A stretch of DNA of 64,000 nt from Bacteroidota bacterium (GTDB lineage: Bacteria > Bacteroidota > Ignavibacteria > Ignavibacteriales > Melioribacteraceae): assembly GCA_021824635.1 (NCBI GenBank), contig JAKAKD010000031.1:23941-87940 (forward strand), given 5' to 3'. The notes under the pieces were generated by a model. It ran no database searches. It saw only the letters and a program-made list of their open reading frames with translations, and was not told where the DNA came from. Position 1 is the first letter of the stretch; each line of letters opens with the position of its first letter. This document shows positions 63,909 through 64,000 of the stretch, one piece after another. A program made the translations under genes and the position numbers.

Positions 63909-64000
63909 CTAAACTGCAAACAAATCTAATTGTGTTCTATATATTTGTTTATAGTCATTGCCTTGTTTCTGAACATATTCTTTAATTACTTTTTCATTCC
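63909..64000 (-). CDS. C-terminal end of a probable transposase (cut by window edge)
   Basis: The last 30 codons of a reverse-strand gene read NEKVIKEYVQKQGNDYKQIY then RTQLDLFAV and stop at 63909. The Gln-Gly-x-x-Tyr spacing and the ending QLxLF resemble C-termini of REP-associated or IS200/IS605-type transposases. The GC-rich hairpin just downstream fits such an element. The catalytic part lies outside the window, so the family call is tentative. Confidence 0.5.
   Translation of the reverse strand, partial: NEKVIKEYVQKQGNDYKQIYRTQLDLFAV

Noticed and set aside
1..64000. tRNA, rRNA or CRISPR features
   Set aside because: No cloverleaf-like, ribosomal or spaced direct-repeat sequence was seen in the intergenic regions by eye.

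Overview
The window is a 64 kb piece of an AT-rich bacterial chromosome. The gene content points to the Ignavibacteria/Chlorobi/Bacteroidota (FCB) group. Pointers are a DUF4159 plus DUF4175-like membrane pair, a long (402-residue) IspH, exported M1, M64 and C1B peptidases, DUF2911 and DUF1761 proteins, and an ADP-forming acyl-CoA synthetase. This assignment is inference from family distribution, not from a marker-gene tree. No rRNA, tRNA, CRISPR array or prophage was seen. Most of the window is housekeeping and metabolic DNA.

Layout. 1-8 kb: 3' end of hslU; a reverse operon for an outer-membrane-type protein and a tiny c-type cytochrome lipoprotein, with a 23-bp palindrome upstream; a membrane-anchored MutS-like ATPase; a class-B-type acid phosphatase lipoprotein; a frameshifted Gfo/Idh/MocA oxidoreductase; rubrerythrin; a class V aminotransferase; ppnP. 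8-14 kb: valS, then a type II restriction-modification pair (amino-methyltransferase plus NgoMIV-type endonuclease), then a TetR regulator with a palindrome just upstream. 14-16.5 kb: a PLP-dependent dehydratase, a single bacterial microcompartment (BMC) hexamer shell protein, and a class II aldolase whose C-terminal tail looks like an encapsulation peptide. 16.5-29 kb: a lipid kinase, M64 peptidase, DUF4159/DUF4175 pair, exported beta-lactamase-fold hydrolase, TPR protein, and a Cache-PAS histidine kinase with a single-domain response regulator.

29-34 kb is a reverse-strand block: esterase, MOSC protein, class D beta-lactamase, glyoxalase-like protein, enoyl-CoA hydratase, HAD phosphatase, DUF1761 protein and isoaspartyl peptidase. 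It contains two gene remnants, one of which abuts the beta-lactamase gene. 35-45 kb: exported bleomycin-hydrolase-type peptidase, uvrB, sufE, a cation diffusion facilitator, a dGTPase, and a PAS kinase/sigma-54 activator pair. A sigma-54-like promoter lies directly downstream of that pair, in front of a small secreted protein. 45-64 kb: ispH, DUF2911 protein, polysaccharide deacetylase, amidohydrolase lipoprotein, EamA transporter/truA/AbrB operon, a degraded DUF1801/YdeI-type pseudogene, a second lipid kinase, acyl-CoA synthetase, glgA, metallophosphoesterase, UPF0324 transporter, and two tandem exported M1 metallopeptidases. The right edge holds the 3' end of a probable transposase and a REP-like hairpin.

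The most interesting parts are the minimal BMC locus, the restriction-modification pair with an unusual enzyme combination, the sigma-54 activator/target arrangement, and the gene remnants. Three apparent small indels (near 4754, 6334 and 52607) could be real decay or assembly errors in short base runs. All calls rest on reading the sequence and motifs by eye; no database search was run.
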